From SSF26 sp037443945 (GTDB lineage Bacteria; Chloroflexota; Anaerolineae; J102), in assembly GCA_037443945.1 (NCBI GenBank), contig JBBINH010000005.1, forward strand, positions 39,136-103,135: 64,000 bases of DNA, written 5' to 3'. Position 1 is the first letter of the stretch. Every line of letters starts with the position of its first letter. Position numbers and translations under genes: made by a program. Below are positions 48,775 through 57,366 of the stretch, piece after piece. Below the pieces are notes generated by a model that worked only from the letters and a program-made list of their open reading frames with translations, made no database searches and was not told the origin of the DNA.

Positions 48775-49218
48775 ATGCGACATCTCTCGTTTCTGTTTAT
48801 TATCGCTGTATTTATCTTGTCGGGACTAAGCGCCTGCCAACGAGCCGGTGCTAAAACCATCGTTCTGGAGGAGGTTTGGGGTCGTCCTTCCCCAAAAGCC
48901 GCCGAAAACGGTGCCATTTACATGCGTATCCGTAACACGGGCAAGCAGCCCGACCGCCTGGTCGGCGCCGAATCGCCTGCCTGTGGTATGACCGAGCTGC
49001 ATGAAACCGTTATGGATGCCCAAGGGGTTATGACGATGCAGCCCGTCGGGAGCATCCCCGTCCCGGCCGGCGGGGAGGTGGAACTCAAGGTGGGTGGCTT
49101 GCATGTGATGTGTATGCACAAACGCGAGGCTTTTCAACCGGGAGCGCGCATCCCGTTAACACTTCATTTCGAGAAGGCGGGCGCTATCACCCTCGAGGTG
49201 GAAATCCGCCAACAGTAG
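48775..49218 (+). CDS. PCu(A)C family copper chaperone
   Basis: 147-residue lipoprotein (Cys21 in LSAC) of the PCu(A)C family, which binds Cu(I) outside the membrane and delivers it to the CuA centre of subunit II. The metal-ligand pattern is seen: GMTELHETVM in the middle and GLHVMCMHK about 40 residues later, giving His and Met ligands. AAGGAGG precedes the ATG at ideal spacing. It lies between the Sco genes and the oxidase genes, completing a copper-insertion set. Confidence 0.93.
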   Translation: MRHLSFLFIIAVFILSGLSACQRAGAKTIVLEEVWGRPSPKAAENGAIYMRIRNTGKQPDRLVGAESPACGMTELHETVMDAQGVMTMQPVGSIPVPAGGEVELKVGGLHVMCMHKREAFQPGARIPLTLHFEKAGAITLEVEIRQQ

Positions 49219-49233
49219 CACAGGAGGTCCGTT

Positions 49234-49374
49234 ATGAGTCGAGAATCCAAGCAACCATCCGAGTATCCTAAGCCGGTCGGCACCATAGCCTTGATGGTGC
49301 TCTTCTTTCTCCTCATCCTCATTTTGTGGGGGACCGTCTATCTGACGTTGCTTGAGCGAGGTGTAACCCGATGA
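49234..49374 (+). CDS. ba3-type cytochrome c oxidase subunit IIa
   Basis: 46-residue single-span protein. It starts MSRESKQPSEYPKPVGTIAL and contains one hydrophobic helix (VLFFLLILILWGTVYLTLL), as in the small subunit IIa of Thermus-type ba3 oxidases. Position directly before subunit II, with CAGGAGG upstream and an ATGA overlap with the next gene at 49371, supports it. Easily missed because of its size. Confidence 0.85.
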   Translation: MSRESKQPSEYPKPVGTIALMVLFFLLILILWGTVYLTLLERGVTR

Positions 49375-49865
49375 GTAGCCATGTCAGACCCCAACTCCAC
49401 GTGGATGTCTACGAAAAGCGTTGGCTCTTGATGAGCGTGGGCCTGCTCGTTTTGTTTGTCATCGCCATTAGCCTTAGCAGCTTTGCGTATGGCATCCAGG
49501 TTCCTTCTCCCGAAATGCGGGTGGACCCGAATACGGTGGCTCAGGAAGGCCCATGGGCCCAACCGGGTCTGCGCGAGCTGGCCCCCGGCAAGTACGAAGC
49601 CTATATGCTGGCCCAAACATGGGCCTTTTTGCCCAACACGATCACCGTTAAGGCCGGTTCCAGCATCACCCTCTACATCACCAGCAAGGATGTTCAGCAC
49701 GGTTTCCAACTGGAAGGAACCAATGTCAATCTGATGGTCTTACCCGGCCAAGTATCGAAACTGACGGCGACGTTCAGGCAACCGGGGGAGTATCGTTTTA
49801 TCTGTCATGAGTACTGCGGTGTGGGCCATCACATCATGTTCGGTAAAGTCGTAGTCGAACCGTAG
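49371..49865 (+). CDS. Cytochrome c oxidase subunit II (ba3 type, CuA)
   Basis: 164-residue protein with one N-terminal membrane anchor (residues 18-42) and a cupredoxin domain outside. The binuclear CuA ligands are present: His110 (DVQHGF), Cys145, Glu147 (backbone), Cys149, His153 and Met156 in CHEYCGVGHHIM. A single anchor and short length are typical for ba3/B-family oxidases. It accepts electrons from cytochrome c and passes them to subunit I, encoded 18 bases downstream. Confidence 0.95.
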   Translation: MSSHVRPQLHVDVYEKRWLLMSVGLLVLFVIAISLSSFAYGIQVPSPEMRVDPNTVAQEGPWAQPGLRELAPGKYEAYMLAQTWAFLPNTITVKAGSSITLYITSKDVQHGFQLEGTNVNLMVLPGQVSKLTATFRQPGEYRFICHEYCGVGHHIMFGKVVVEP

Positions 49866-49883
49866 AGACGAAGGAGGAAAACC

Positions 49884-51530
49884 ATGAACGAGAAAGCCTA
49901 TGCTTCCGACGATAAGATAGCCGCCTGGCATATCGGCATTGCCCTCGTGGCCCTGGCTTTGGGTTCCTGGTTTGGTCCCTTGCAGGCTTGGGAACATGCC
50001 AAGGTCAACTTGTATTCCTATCTGGCCCCCGGGATCCAGAGCTATTACCAGGGGCTGACCCTCCATGCCGTGCTAAATGCCCTGGTATGGACGACCTTTT
50101 TCATCACAGGCTTTTTCACCTACATCGTTCCCCGTAGCCTGCAGCGCCCCCTGCGCTATCCATGGTTGAACAAGCTGGCGCTGATCGTCATGGTCGTAGG
50201 GTTGGTCATGGCGGCCATTCCCCTGTTGCTCAATCTGGCTACGGTCCTCTACACCTTCTATCCGCCCCTGAAGGCCAATCCGTTCTTCTACATTGGCCTG
50301 ACCCTGGTGGTGGTAGGGTCGTGGATCGTGGGCTATAACCTCTACTTCACCTATGGGGCCTGGCGCCGCGACAACCCCGGTGTGCGCACGCCGTTCCTGG
50401 CCTTTGGCGCCCTGATCACGATGGTCATGTGGCAGATCGCCACGCTTGGGGTAGCGGCCGAAATGTTGGGTATGCTCATCCCCTGGTCGTTGGGCCTGAT
50501 CCAGGGCACCGATCCCCAATTGGCACGGACCTTCTTCTGGTTCACAGGCCATCCCCTTGTGTACTTCTGGCTGTTGCCGGCCTATCTCTCCTGGTATGGA
50601 ATGCTGCCCAAACAGGCCGGGGGCAAGATGTTCAGCGATGCCCTGGCCCGGCTGGGGTTCTGGCTGTTCTTGCTGCTCTCGGTGCCATTGGGCTTCCACC
50701 ATCAGTATGTAGACCCCGGTGTGCCGGCGGGCTGGAAGTTCATCCATGCCGTTCTCACCTATTCGGTGGCTTTTCCCAGCCTGATGACGGCGTTTACCGT
50801 CGTGGCTTCGCTGGAGATAGGGGGTCGGGCCCGGGGTGGTAAAGGGCTGTTCGGCTGGATCTTCAAGCTGCCCTGGAAGGATCCCTCCTATGCCGCCCAG
50901 AATCTGGCCATGATCATCTTTGCTTTTGGCGGCATCGGCGGTCTGACCAATGCCTCGTACAGCGTCAATCTGGTGGTGCACAACACGAGTTGGGTGGCCG
51001 GCCATTTCCATCTCACCGTAGGGACGGCCGTCACCCTGACCTTCATGGGCATCACCTACTGGCTGTTGCCCAAGATGACGGGCAAAGAGCTGTGGAACCG
51101 CAAGCTGGCCCTGGTGCAAAGCTGGCTGTGGTTTTTCGGTATGATCCTCCTGGGGAACGGTCTGCACATTCTCGGTCTGCGCTTCGGCGTGCCGCGACGT
51201 ACCATGTTGGGCGCGGCGCCCTATGCTTCGCCGGAATGGACGCCCTTCCTGATCGAGGTAGCCATTGGCGGTACGCTCCTCTTCCTAAGCCTCCTCGCCT
51301 ACTTTATCAACGTGCTCGGTACCGTCTTCGCCTCACGGCCGTTGAGCAAGCCGGTGGAAATGCCGGTTGCCGAGGCGGTGAGCGAGCCACAACTGACTCC
51401 GATCTGGCTGGATCGGTGGGTGCCTTGGCTGGCAGGGACAGCCGTTTTGATCGCGCTGGCCTATGGTCCCATGTTGGTTCAGTTGATCGGCCAGGCGCAA
51501 CTCACGTCACCCGGTTTTAAGGTGTGGTGA
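49884..51530 (+). CDS. Cytochrome c oxidase subunit I (ba3 type, heme-copper oxidase B family)
   Basis: 548-residue catalytic subunit reducing O2 and pumping protons. About 13 membrane helices are visible. Features shared with Thermus ba3 oxidase include LTLHAVLNALVWTTFF (low-spin heme His), FTGHPLVYFWLLPAY (His-Tyr crosslink and CuB), GFHHQYVDPG (two CuB His), VVHNTSWVAGHFHL (high-spin and low-spin heme His), and the C-terminal LAYGPMLVQLIG. Absence of the A-family D-channel motif supports the B family. AAGGAGG precedes the ATG. Confidence 0.96.
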   Translation: MNEKAYASDDKIAAWHIGIALVALALGSWFGPLQAWEHAKVNLYSYLAPGIQSYYQGLTLHAVLNALVWTTFFITGFFTYIVPRSLQRPLRYPWLNKLALIVMVVGLVMAAIPLLLNLATVLYTFYPPLKANPFFYIGLTLVVVGSWIVGYNLYFTYGAWRRDNPGVRTPFLAFGALITMVMWQIATLGVAAEMLGMLIPWSLGLIQGTDPQLARTFFWFTGHPLVYFWLLPAYLSWYGMLPKQAGGKMFSDALARLGFWLFLLLSVPLGFHHQYVDPGVPAGWKFIHAVLTYSVAFPSLMTAFTVVASLEIGGRARGGKGLFGWIFKLPWKDPSYAAQNLAMIIFAFGGIGGLTNASYSVNLVVHNTSWVAGHFHLTVGTAVTLTFMGITYWLLPKMTGKELWNRKLALVQSWLWFFGMILLGNGLHILGLRFGVPRRTMLGAAPYASPEWTPFLIEVAIGGTLLFLSLLAYFINVLGTVFASRPLSKPVEMPVAEAVSEPQLTPIWLDRWVPWLAGTAVLIALAYGPMLVQLIGQAQLTSPGFKVW

Positions 51531-51538
51531 ACGGACAT

Positions 51539-51576
51539 GCGAAGTCGGGCATCTCCTGCCGAGGTGCCCGCTTCGC
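51539..51576. terminator. Hairpin after subunit I
   Basis: GCGAAG-T-CGGGCA pairs with TGCCCG-CTTCGC with one bulged base and a 13-base loop, starting eight bases after the subunit I stop. No clear T-run follows, so it may attenuate rather than end the transcript. Confidence 0.45.
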
Positions 51577-51621
51577 GGCTTTCTCGAACTCCCCTCTTCT
51601 CTCAAAAACAGGTAAACTACG

Positions 51622-52023
51622 ATGAAGCCACGCGCTTTTCTCCTCGTTGTTATTCTTTTGGTATTCGCTCTGGCTGCCTGCGGCGGTGGTCAACAAGCCG
51701 GTGGTGGTTCGTCGGCCGAACAAGGTAAGGCGCTCTTCAATCAGGCCACGCTTGGGTCTAACTCGGCTCCGGGGTGCGGCACCTGTCATTCCCTGGAGCC
51801 GGATAAGGTGATCGTCGGCCCTTCTCTGGCGCATATCGCCACGAGGGCAGCGACGGCCGTACCGGGCATGTCGGCCGAAGCGTTTTTGCGCGACTCCATT
51901 GTGAATCCGAATGCCCACGTGGCTGCAGGATTCACGGCAGGGGTTATGTATCAGTATTATGGCCGGGATCTGAGCGAACAACAAATTAACGATCTGGTGG
52001 CCTTCCTGCTCACATTGCAATAA
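51622..52023 (+). CDS. Lipoprotein c-type cytochrome
   Basis: 133-residue monoheme cytochrome c tethered as a lipoprotein: signal peptide with LAAC (Cys20), a Gly-rich linker, and the heme site CGTCH (52-56). The sixth ligand is probably Met in the segment after AGFTAGVMYQYYG. It is placed between the oxidase and the bc-like complex genes, so it is a likely electron carrier to CuA. Confidence 0.9.
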   Translation: MKPRAFLLVVILLVFALAACGGGQQAGGGSSAEQGKALFNQATLGSNSAPGCGTCHSLEPDKVIVGPSLAHIATRAATAVPGMSAEAFLRDSIVNPNAHVAAGFTAGVMYQYYGRDLSEQQINDLVAFLLTLQ

Positions 52024-52052
52024 GCCATCACGACCTTATTGCGCTCTGCCCT

Positions 52053-52077
52053 GGCTCTCGAACCGGGCCTGAGAGCC
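52053..52077 (+). terminator. Weak terminator-like hairpin after the cytochrome c gene
   Basis: GGCTCTC pairs with GAGAGCC across 11 bases, followed by GGGGCTTTCTT. It may allow partial termination between the oxidase and the bc-complex part of the cluster. Confidence 0.4.
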
Positions 52078-52104
52078 GGGGCTTTCTTATGGCAAGGAGG
52101 AGGA

Positions 52105-54150
52105 ATGCCTGCTCGCTATACGGTCAAAGTCCCCCAGGTTGACGATTGGCGCGCCCAGATCAAATGCCAACAGGCCTGCCCGGTGCATACCGATGCCCGC
52201 GGTTACGTCACGGCCATTGCCCGGGGGGAGTGGGAATTGGGCTATGAGATGGCCCACGACCCCAACCCACTTTCGACCATCTGTGGACGCATCTGTGGGG
52301 CCCCCTGTGAGAAAGCTTGCCGGCGGGGTGTCATCGGTCCGGATTACGAACCCGTCGCCATTCGACCGCTTAAGCGCTTATTGAGCGAGCGTTACGGCCC
52401 GGAAGCACAACAGCATCTGCCGGGTGTTTCTGCGCAGCCTCCTGGGTTTATTCCGCTGGAGGACGTTGCGTTCGGGCCTTATCCGACCCCACCGCCCGAA
52501 CGACGAACCCTGCCCGGCGAGGGTCCTGAAATGACCTATGCTCGGGTCCGCTGGTCCCGGACGAATCTGATGGCCCTGGCCGCGACTCCCGGTCGTAAAC
52601 AGGGCCGCGTCGCCGTCATCGGCGCCGGACCGTCGAGTCTGACTGTGGCCCACGATCTGGCTTTGTTGGGGCATAAGGTCGTCATCTACGAGGCCGGCCC
52701 CAAGGCCGGAGGGATGATCCGCTACGGAGTGCCCATCTATCGGATCGACCAACAGGCCTTGGAAGCCGAGATCGAGAGCATTCTCGCTCTGGGCGTGGAA
52801 ATTCATTACAATACCCCTATCGGCCGTGAGCTCACCCTGGCCGACCTACGACGGCAATATGATGCCGTGTATCTGGGCTTGGGGTTGATGGAAGGACGAC
52901 GCCTGAACATCGAGGGGGCCGATCTCGATGGGGTGATAACGGCCGTCGATCTGCTGCTCAATTACAACCTGGGTTACCGGGTGCAGTTAGGAAGGCGGGT
53001 CATCGTGGTGGGTGGCGGGGATGTGGCTATGGATGCCGCCCGCACGGCCTTGCGCCTGGGGCAGCTCACCGCCGCCCAGGCCGGGGCCCTGGCCGAAAGC
53101 GAAGCCCGTGCCGAAGAGGAAGCCGATGCCGTGCACGCCGCCCTGGATGTGGCCCGAACGGCTTTACGTCTGGGGGTGGCCGATGTGCTCCTCATCGCGC
53201 TGGAATCGTGGGAAGAACTGCCCGCTTCCCGTTTTGAGATCGAAGAGGCTCTGGAGGAAGGCATTCAAATCTTCCCACGGTTGGGGCCGAACCGCATTCT
53301 GGGCGAACAAGGCCGGGTGCGCGGCCTGGAGGTTATCGAGGTGGCTTCGGTTTTCGATGAGCAGGGGCGCTTCAACCCCAAGTTCAAACCCGGTACCGAG
53401 CACGTTTTAGAATGCGATACCGTTATCCTGGCCATCGGCCAAAAAGCCAATCTGGAGGCCCTCGGCGGCGCCGCCGACATCGCCATCACCCCGCGAGGGC
53501 TGGTCCAGGTCGATCCCGAAACGCTGCAGACGACCGCCCCCGACGTCTTCGCCGGCGGTGATGTCGCCTTTGGGCCTCGCCTGATCATCCACGCCGTACG
53601 CGACGGGCATCTTGCGGCCCTGGGCATCGATCGCTATCTGCAAGGGAAACCTTATCGGGTGGAGACCACCGTCCACTGGACACCGCTGCCGGGGCATACC
53701 ATGTTCCCCGATTGGACCAAAAAGCCGCGCACCCGGGTCCCCTCCCTGCCCGTGGAACGGCGCACGGGTATCTCCGTCATCGAATTGGGGTATTCACCGG
53801 AAGAAGGTCAGGAGCAAGGTTCCCGCTGTCTGGAATGCAGTGTCAATACCATCTTCGACGGCAGCAAATGCATCCTCTGTAACGGTTGTGTCGATGTGTG
53901 CCCCTGGAACTGCCTCAAAATCGTGCGTATTGACCAGATGAGCGGGGATGCTTTGCTGGACCAGGTGGTCGCCGCCCATCTGGGGGCACCCATCCATGCC
54001 TGGGCCGACGAGGTGGTCCCGACGGTGGCCGCCATGCTCAAAGACGACGAAGCCTGTACCCGTTGTGCGCTGTGTGCCAAACGGTGCCCTACCGGTGCCA
54101 TCACCATGGAGGCCTTTCGGTTCGAAGAACGTATCCTCGTTTCTGCTTGA
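52105..54150 (+). CDS. FAD-dependent oxidoreductase with N- and C-terminal [4Fe-4S] domains (GltD-like)
   Basis: 681-residue flavoprotein. Residues 15-75 hold a Cys-rich Fe-S domain of the glutamate synthase small-subunit type (CQQACPVH, CGRICGAPCEKACRRG). The middle is a two-dinucleotide flavoprotein: GAGPSSLTVAHDLALLGH for FAD and VVGGGDVAMDAARTAL for NAD(P)H. It ends with two ferredoxin-type motifs, CILCNGCVDVCP and CTRCALCAKRCP (CX2CX2CX3CP), enough for two [4Fe-4S] clusters. About 60 extra residues, including EEEADAVHAALD, sit within the NAD(P)H domain. ATG 52105 follows AAGGAGGAGG. It lies between cytochrome c and cytochrome b genes; it may feed NAD(P)H electrons into the quinone/bc system. 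Confidence 0.85.
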   Translation: MPARYTVKVPQVDDWRAQIKCQQACPVHTDARGYVTAIARGEWELGYEMAHDPNPLSTICGRICGAPCEKACRRGVIGPDYEPVAIRPLKRLLSERYGPEAQQHLPGVSAQPPGFIPLEDVAFGPYPTPPPERRTLPGEGPEMTYARVRWSRTNLMALAATPGRKQGRVAVIGAGPSSLTVAHDLALLGHKVVIYEAGPKAGGMIRYGVPIYRIDQQALEAEIESILALGVEIHYNTPIGRELTLADLRRQYDAVYLGLGLMEGRRLNIEGADLDGVITAVDLLLNYNLGYRVQLGRRVIVVGGGDVAMDAARTALRLGQLTAAQAGALAESEARAEEEADAVHAALDVARTALRLGVADVLLIALESWEELPASRFEIEEALEEGIQIFPRLGPNRILGEQGRVRGLEVIEVASVFDEQGRFNPKFKPGTEHVLECDTVILAIGQKANLEALGGAADIAITPRGLVQVDPETLQTTAPDVFAGGDVAFGPRLIIHAVRDGHLAALGIDRYLQGKPYRVETTVHWTPLPGHTMFPDWTKKPRTRVPSLPVERRTGISVIELGYSPEEGQEQGSRCLECSVNTIFDGSKCILCNGCVDVCPWNCLKIVRIDQMSGDALLDQVVAAHLGAPIHAWADEVVPTVAAMLKDDEACTRCALCAKRCPTGAITMEAFRFEERILVSA

Positions 54151-54160
54151 GGGCTAGCGT

Positions 54161-54892
54161 ATGTTGGCATGGATCACCCGTTCTCGTGTATGGCGTTCGT
54201 TCTTTCGCCATGGCTGGCCGGATAATCCCCTCGACCGGTCGTTGGTGATGACGACGAACCTCTTCTTTCACCTTCATCCGGTCAAGGTAAGTCGCCGGAG
54301 CTTGAACTGGCGCTATTCCTTGGGTCTGGGTTTGCTCGCCGCCATCCTCTTCATCGAACTGACCTTCACCGGGGTGCTGCTGATGTTTTACTATGTGCCC
54401 AGTGTGGAGCGGGCTTACACGTACATCCTCACTTTGCAGACGGTGGTTCCCTTTGGCCAGCTGTTGCGGAACATGCACCGTTGGGGTGCTCATCTGATGG
54501 TTCTGGTCGTGGTTTTGCACATGGCTCGCGTGTTCTATACGGGCGCCTACAAACCCCCGCGCGAGTTCAACTGGGTGGTCGGGGTTTTTCTCTTGCTGTT
54601 GACCCTGGGCGCCAGCTTCACGGGCTATCTGCTGCCCTGGGATCAACTGGCCTATTGGGCCATCACCGTAGGGACCAGCGTGGCCGGTTACGCGCCCGTC
54701 TTGGGTCCTACCCTCAAAACCTTTTTGCTCGGCGGCCCCGAAGTCGGTCAGGAATCCCTGACCCGTTTCTATGCACTGCACATTATGCTCATCCCGACGG
54801 CCATTCTCCTCCTCACGTCCTTGCATATCTGGCGGGTGCGTAAGGATGGAGGACTGGCAGCCAATGAGGCGAAAGAGGACGACAAGCGATGA
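54161..54892 (+). CDS. Cytochrome b, N-terminal part (b6-like)
   Basis: 243-residue membrane protein corresponding to cytochrome b6. Four helices carry the two heme b sites: the first His pair region around LRNMHRWGAHLMVLVVVLHMARV (given in parts: LLRNMHRWGAH and VVVLHMARVF) and the second around FYALHIMLIPTAILLLTSLHIW (FYALHIML and LTSLHIW). GASFTGYLLPWDQLAYW matches the GYxLPWDQ motif of the quinol site. It overlaps the following C-terminal half gene by four bases, so the cytochrome b is split as in b6f-type complexes. Confidence 0.93.
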   Translation: MLAWITRSRVWRSFFRHGWPDNPLDRSLVMTTNLFFHLHPVKVSRRSLNWRYSLGLGLLAAILFIELTFTGVLLMFYYVPSVERAYTYILTLQTVVPFGQLLRNMHRWGAHLMVLVVVLHMARVFYTGAYKPPREFNWVVGVFLLLLTLGASFTGYLLPWDQLAYWAITVGTSVAGYAPVLGPTLKTFLLGGPEVGQESLTRFYALHIMLIPTAILLLTSLHIWRVRKDGGLAANEAKEDDKR

Positions 54893-55674
54893 CCGCGACA
54901 CCCTCACGTCCAACCCAACGCCCCATTGCGTCCTTTGCCCGTTCCTCGGGCAAAACCTACACGTTGGTGGAGCTCGTCCACGGCGCTCCTCCCCACATGA
55001 TCGATCACGGCCCGGAAGATACCGTTTTTGCCTTTCCGGTGGTGGCCCTGATCGAGTTGCTGCTTAGCCTGGGGGTCACCGTTGTCTTGTTGCTGATGTC
55101 GTTGGCCCTGGATGCCCCCTTGGAGGCCATTGCCAACCCTAACCAGACCACCGACCCGGCCAAGGCCCCCTGGTACTTTATGGGCCTCCAGGAGATGCTG
55201 GAACACGGGCATCCGACCTTGATGGCCGTTATTATCCCGAGCGTGCTTGTCCTTTTTGTCCTCGCCATTCCGTATCTCGATAACGATCGGGAAGGGGCCG
55301 GGCGTTGGTTTACCTCGGCGCGCGGGAAACGGATAACGGCTCTGGCCGCGCTTTATACCCTGATCGTGATGCCGGCTTTCATCCTCCTGGACAACCGCTT
55401 TCCCCCGCGCGAGCTCTTACGGGATGTGGTTCCGGCGCTGGTAGCCCAGGCCCTTATCCCCGCCGTGGTGCTGGCGCTGATTGTTCTGCTTCCGGTGGTC
55501 ATCCTGAGACGATTTCATCCGGATGTCCGGGAAGTCCTGCTGCTGTTGTTTACCATCCTCTTGGTGTCGGCCGTCATTTTCACCGTCACCGGCTTCCTCT
55601 TTCGCGGCCCGGGGTTCAAACTCTATTGGCCCTGGAACATGCCGGGAGGCTATAACCCCTTCCAACATCTCTGA
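54889..55674 (+). CDS. Cytochrome b, C-terminal part (subunit IV-like)
   Basis: 261-residue membrane protein matching the C-terminal half of cytochrome b (subunit IV of b6f) but longer. The quinol-site motif that reads PEWY in most complexes is here APWY (DPAKAPWYFMGLQEML). Additional helices after residue 165 (about three) exceed subunit IV length. The N-terminal 40 residues are polar. Start overlaps the preceding gene (ATGA). Rieske and cytochrome c genes follow, completing a quinol:cytochrome c oxidoreductase. Confidence 0.9.
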   Translation: MTATPSRPTQRPIASFARSSGKTYTLVELVHGAPPHMIDHGPEDTVFAFPVVALIELLLSLGVTVVLLLMSLALDAPLEAIANPNQTTDPAKAPWYFMGLQEMLEHGHPTLMAVIIPSVLVLFVLAIPYLDNDREGAGRWFTSARGKRITALAALYTLIVMPAFILLDNRFPPRELLRDVVPALVAQALIPAVVLALIVLLPVVILRRFHPDVREVLLLLFTILLVSAVIFTVTGFLFRGPGFKLYWPWNMPGGYNPFQHL

Positions 55675-55688
55675 AGCCTGAGAAAGCT

Positions 55689-56186
55689 ATGACAACGCCT
55701 ACCTCTCGTGGATCGCGTCCCCGCCTCCTAAGCCGTCGGCAATTTTGGGGTCTTTCCTGGGCAGGTGCCTTGACCGTTTTGCTGGGCCAGGCCGTGGTTA
55801 CCCTGCTCAACTTTTTGCGTCCGGTCACAACCGGTGGCTTCGGCGGTCTGGTCTATGCCGGCAGGGTCGAAGAATTTGCCATCAACAGCGTCAATCGCGT
55901 TCTCCAGGGGCGTTTTTACATCGTCCGCACCGAGGATGGCTTCTTGGCTTTATGGCAGAAGTGTACCCATTTGGGTTGCGCCGTCCCCTGGGTTGAGGAG
56001 GAGCAACGCTTTCATTGCCCCTGCCATGGGTCCCTGTTCAACCGGGTAGGGGAAGTCATCGGCGGACCGGCCCCGCGGCCGTTGGATACCTTCCCGATCA
56101 CCATCCGCAAAGGCGAGGTTTGGGTGGATACGGGCAAACCTACGACGCGCGGTCGTTTCGACCCTTCCCAAGTGACAGGGGCCTGA
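55689..56186 (+). CDS. Rieske [2Fe-2S] iron-sulfur protein
   Basis: 165-residue Rieske protein. The N-terminal Arg-rich segment SRRQFWGLSWAGAL followed by a hydrophobic helix resembles a Tat-type anchor. The cluster motifs are CTHLGC (Cys92, His94, with Cys97) and CPCHGS (Cys110/112, His113), with Cys97-Cys112 likely forming the disulfide. It moves electrons from quinol at the cytochrome b site to cytochrome c. Confidence 0.95.
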   Translation: MTTPTSRGSRPRLLSRRQFWGLSWAGALTVLLGQAVVTLLNFLRPVTTGGFGGLVYAGRVEEFAINSVNRVLQGRFYIVRTEDGFLALWQKCTHLGCAVPWVEEEQRFHCPCHGSLFNRVGEVIGGPAPRPLDTFPITIRKGEVWVDTGKPTTRGRFDPSQVTGA

Positions 56187-56197
56187 AGGAGGCCAAC

Positions 56198-57343
56198 ATG
56201 TCCGACCGCGAGCGTTACACCACCCATGTCCTCGTCGGGCTCGTCCTCACCGTGCTGCTGATTATCGGCCTGGCTTATGCTACCTGGGGTGAAGCCGCCC
56301 GCCTGGAGCGGGCGGCCGCCGCGTTTACGGCCGAACGGGTCCAGCGCGGTCGGCTGATCTACGAACAGCAATGCGCCAATTGTCATGGCGCCCAGGGCGA
56401 AGGGGGTATGGGACCGGCCTTGAATAACCGGACACTACTCAAAAATACCCTGGACAGCGTGTTCTTCTCCATCATTCGCTCGGGGGTGCCGAACACGCAG
56501 ATGCCGGCCTGGAGTGTGGATTACGGAGGACCGCTCACCGATGAAGAGGTGCGCGACCTGGTCGCCTTTATCCGGGCCTGGGAACCGACGGCGCCGGAAG
56601 TGACACCGGTAACGTTTCAACCCGACCCGGTGCGCGGGGCCCTCTTGTTCGCCAACACCTGTGCCATCTGTCACGGTGAGAACGGGAGCGGCGGCACGGC
56701 TCCCGCCCTGAACAATCCCGAACGGTTACAGGCGCTGGACAACGATTGGTATCGCAATGTCATCCGGTATGGCCGACCGGCCAAAGGGATGCCTACCTGG
56801 GGGACCATTCTCGCTCCCGGCCAGATCGAAGACGTGATCGCGCTGATTGATACTTGGCGCGCCGGGGGCACCGTTCAGCCCATCTTCAACGTGACCGAGC
56901 TGCTCGATAGCGCGCTGTTTGCCTTGGCTCAGGAGGATCGCGACAGTGCCTTGCTTCACATCGAGCGGGCGCTCGGCGTGGTTCAGGGCCCCGGGGTGGA
57001 TGTGTTGCGCAATGTGGCCGTTTTGCTCGAACAGGACGACCGTGCCGGCGCCCAAGCGGCCTTGCAGGCTTTGCGCCAACAATGGCCACTGGGCGATCCT
57101 ACGGCCGGCGCCGCCGTATACAGCACCTATTGCGCTCCCTGTCATGGCGTGCAAGGTGAAGGCGGTATTGGCAAAGCGTTGCGTGACAACGCCTTTATCC
57201 AGGGGCAGACGAACGCCGACCTGGTCGATTTTCTGCTCGTCGGACGACCGGGCACGGCCATGGCCGGTTTCAAGGACCGCCTCAACGAAACCCAACTGGC
57301 CGACGTGATCGCTTTCTTGCGCCTGTGGCAGTCCGCCCAATAA
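56198..57343 (+). CDS. Triheme cytochrome c
   Basis: 381-residue membrane-anchored cytochrome (span about residues 10-28) with three CXXCH sites: CANCH (about 60-64), CAICH (about 155-159) and CAPCH (about 315-319). Each is followed by GxxGEGG- or GSGG-type loops and a Met ligand (MPAW, MPTW, MAGF). Between the second and third heme domains lies an Ala/Leu/Glu-rich helical stretch (about 230-295) that resembles a TPR pair. AAGGAGG precedes the ATG. It is the last gene of the respiratory cluster and the likely cytochrome c1 substitute. Confidence 0.92.
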   Translation: MSDRERYTTHVLVGLVLTVLLIIGLAYATWGEAARLERAAAAFTAERVQRGRLIYEQQCANCHGAQGEGGMGPALNNRTLLKNTLDSVFFSIIRSGVPNTQMPAWSVDYGGPLTDEEVRDLVAFIRAWEPTAPEVTPVTFQPDPVRGALLFANTCAICHGENGSGGTAPALNNPERLQALDNDWYRNVIRYGRPAKGMPTWGTILAPGQIEDVIALIDTWRAGGTVQPIFNVTELLDSALFALAQEDRDSALLHIERALGVVQGPGVDVLRNVAVLLEQDDRAGAQAALQALRQQWPLGDPTAGAAVYSTYCAPCHGVQGEGGIGKALRDNAFIQGQTNADLVDFLLVGRPGTAMAGFKDRLNETQLADVIAFLRLWQSAQ

Positions 57344-57366
57344 GCTCGGGTGTGGGCGCGCCGGCC

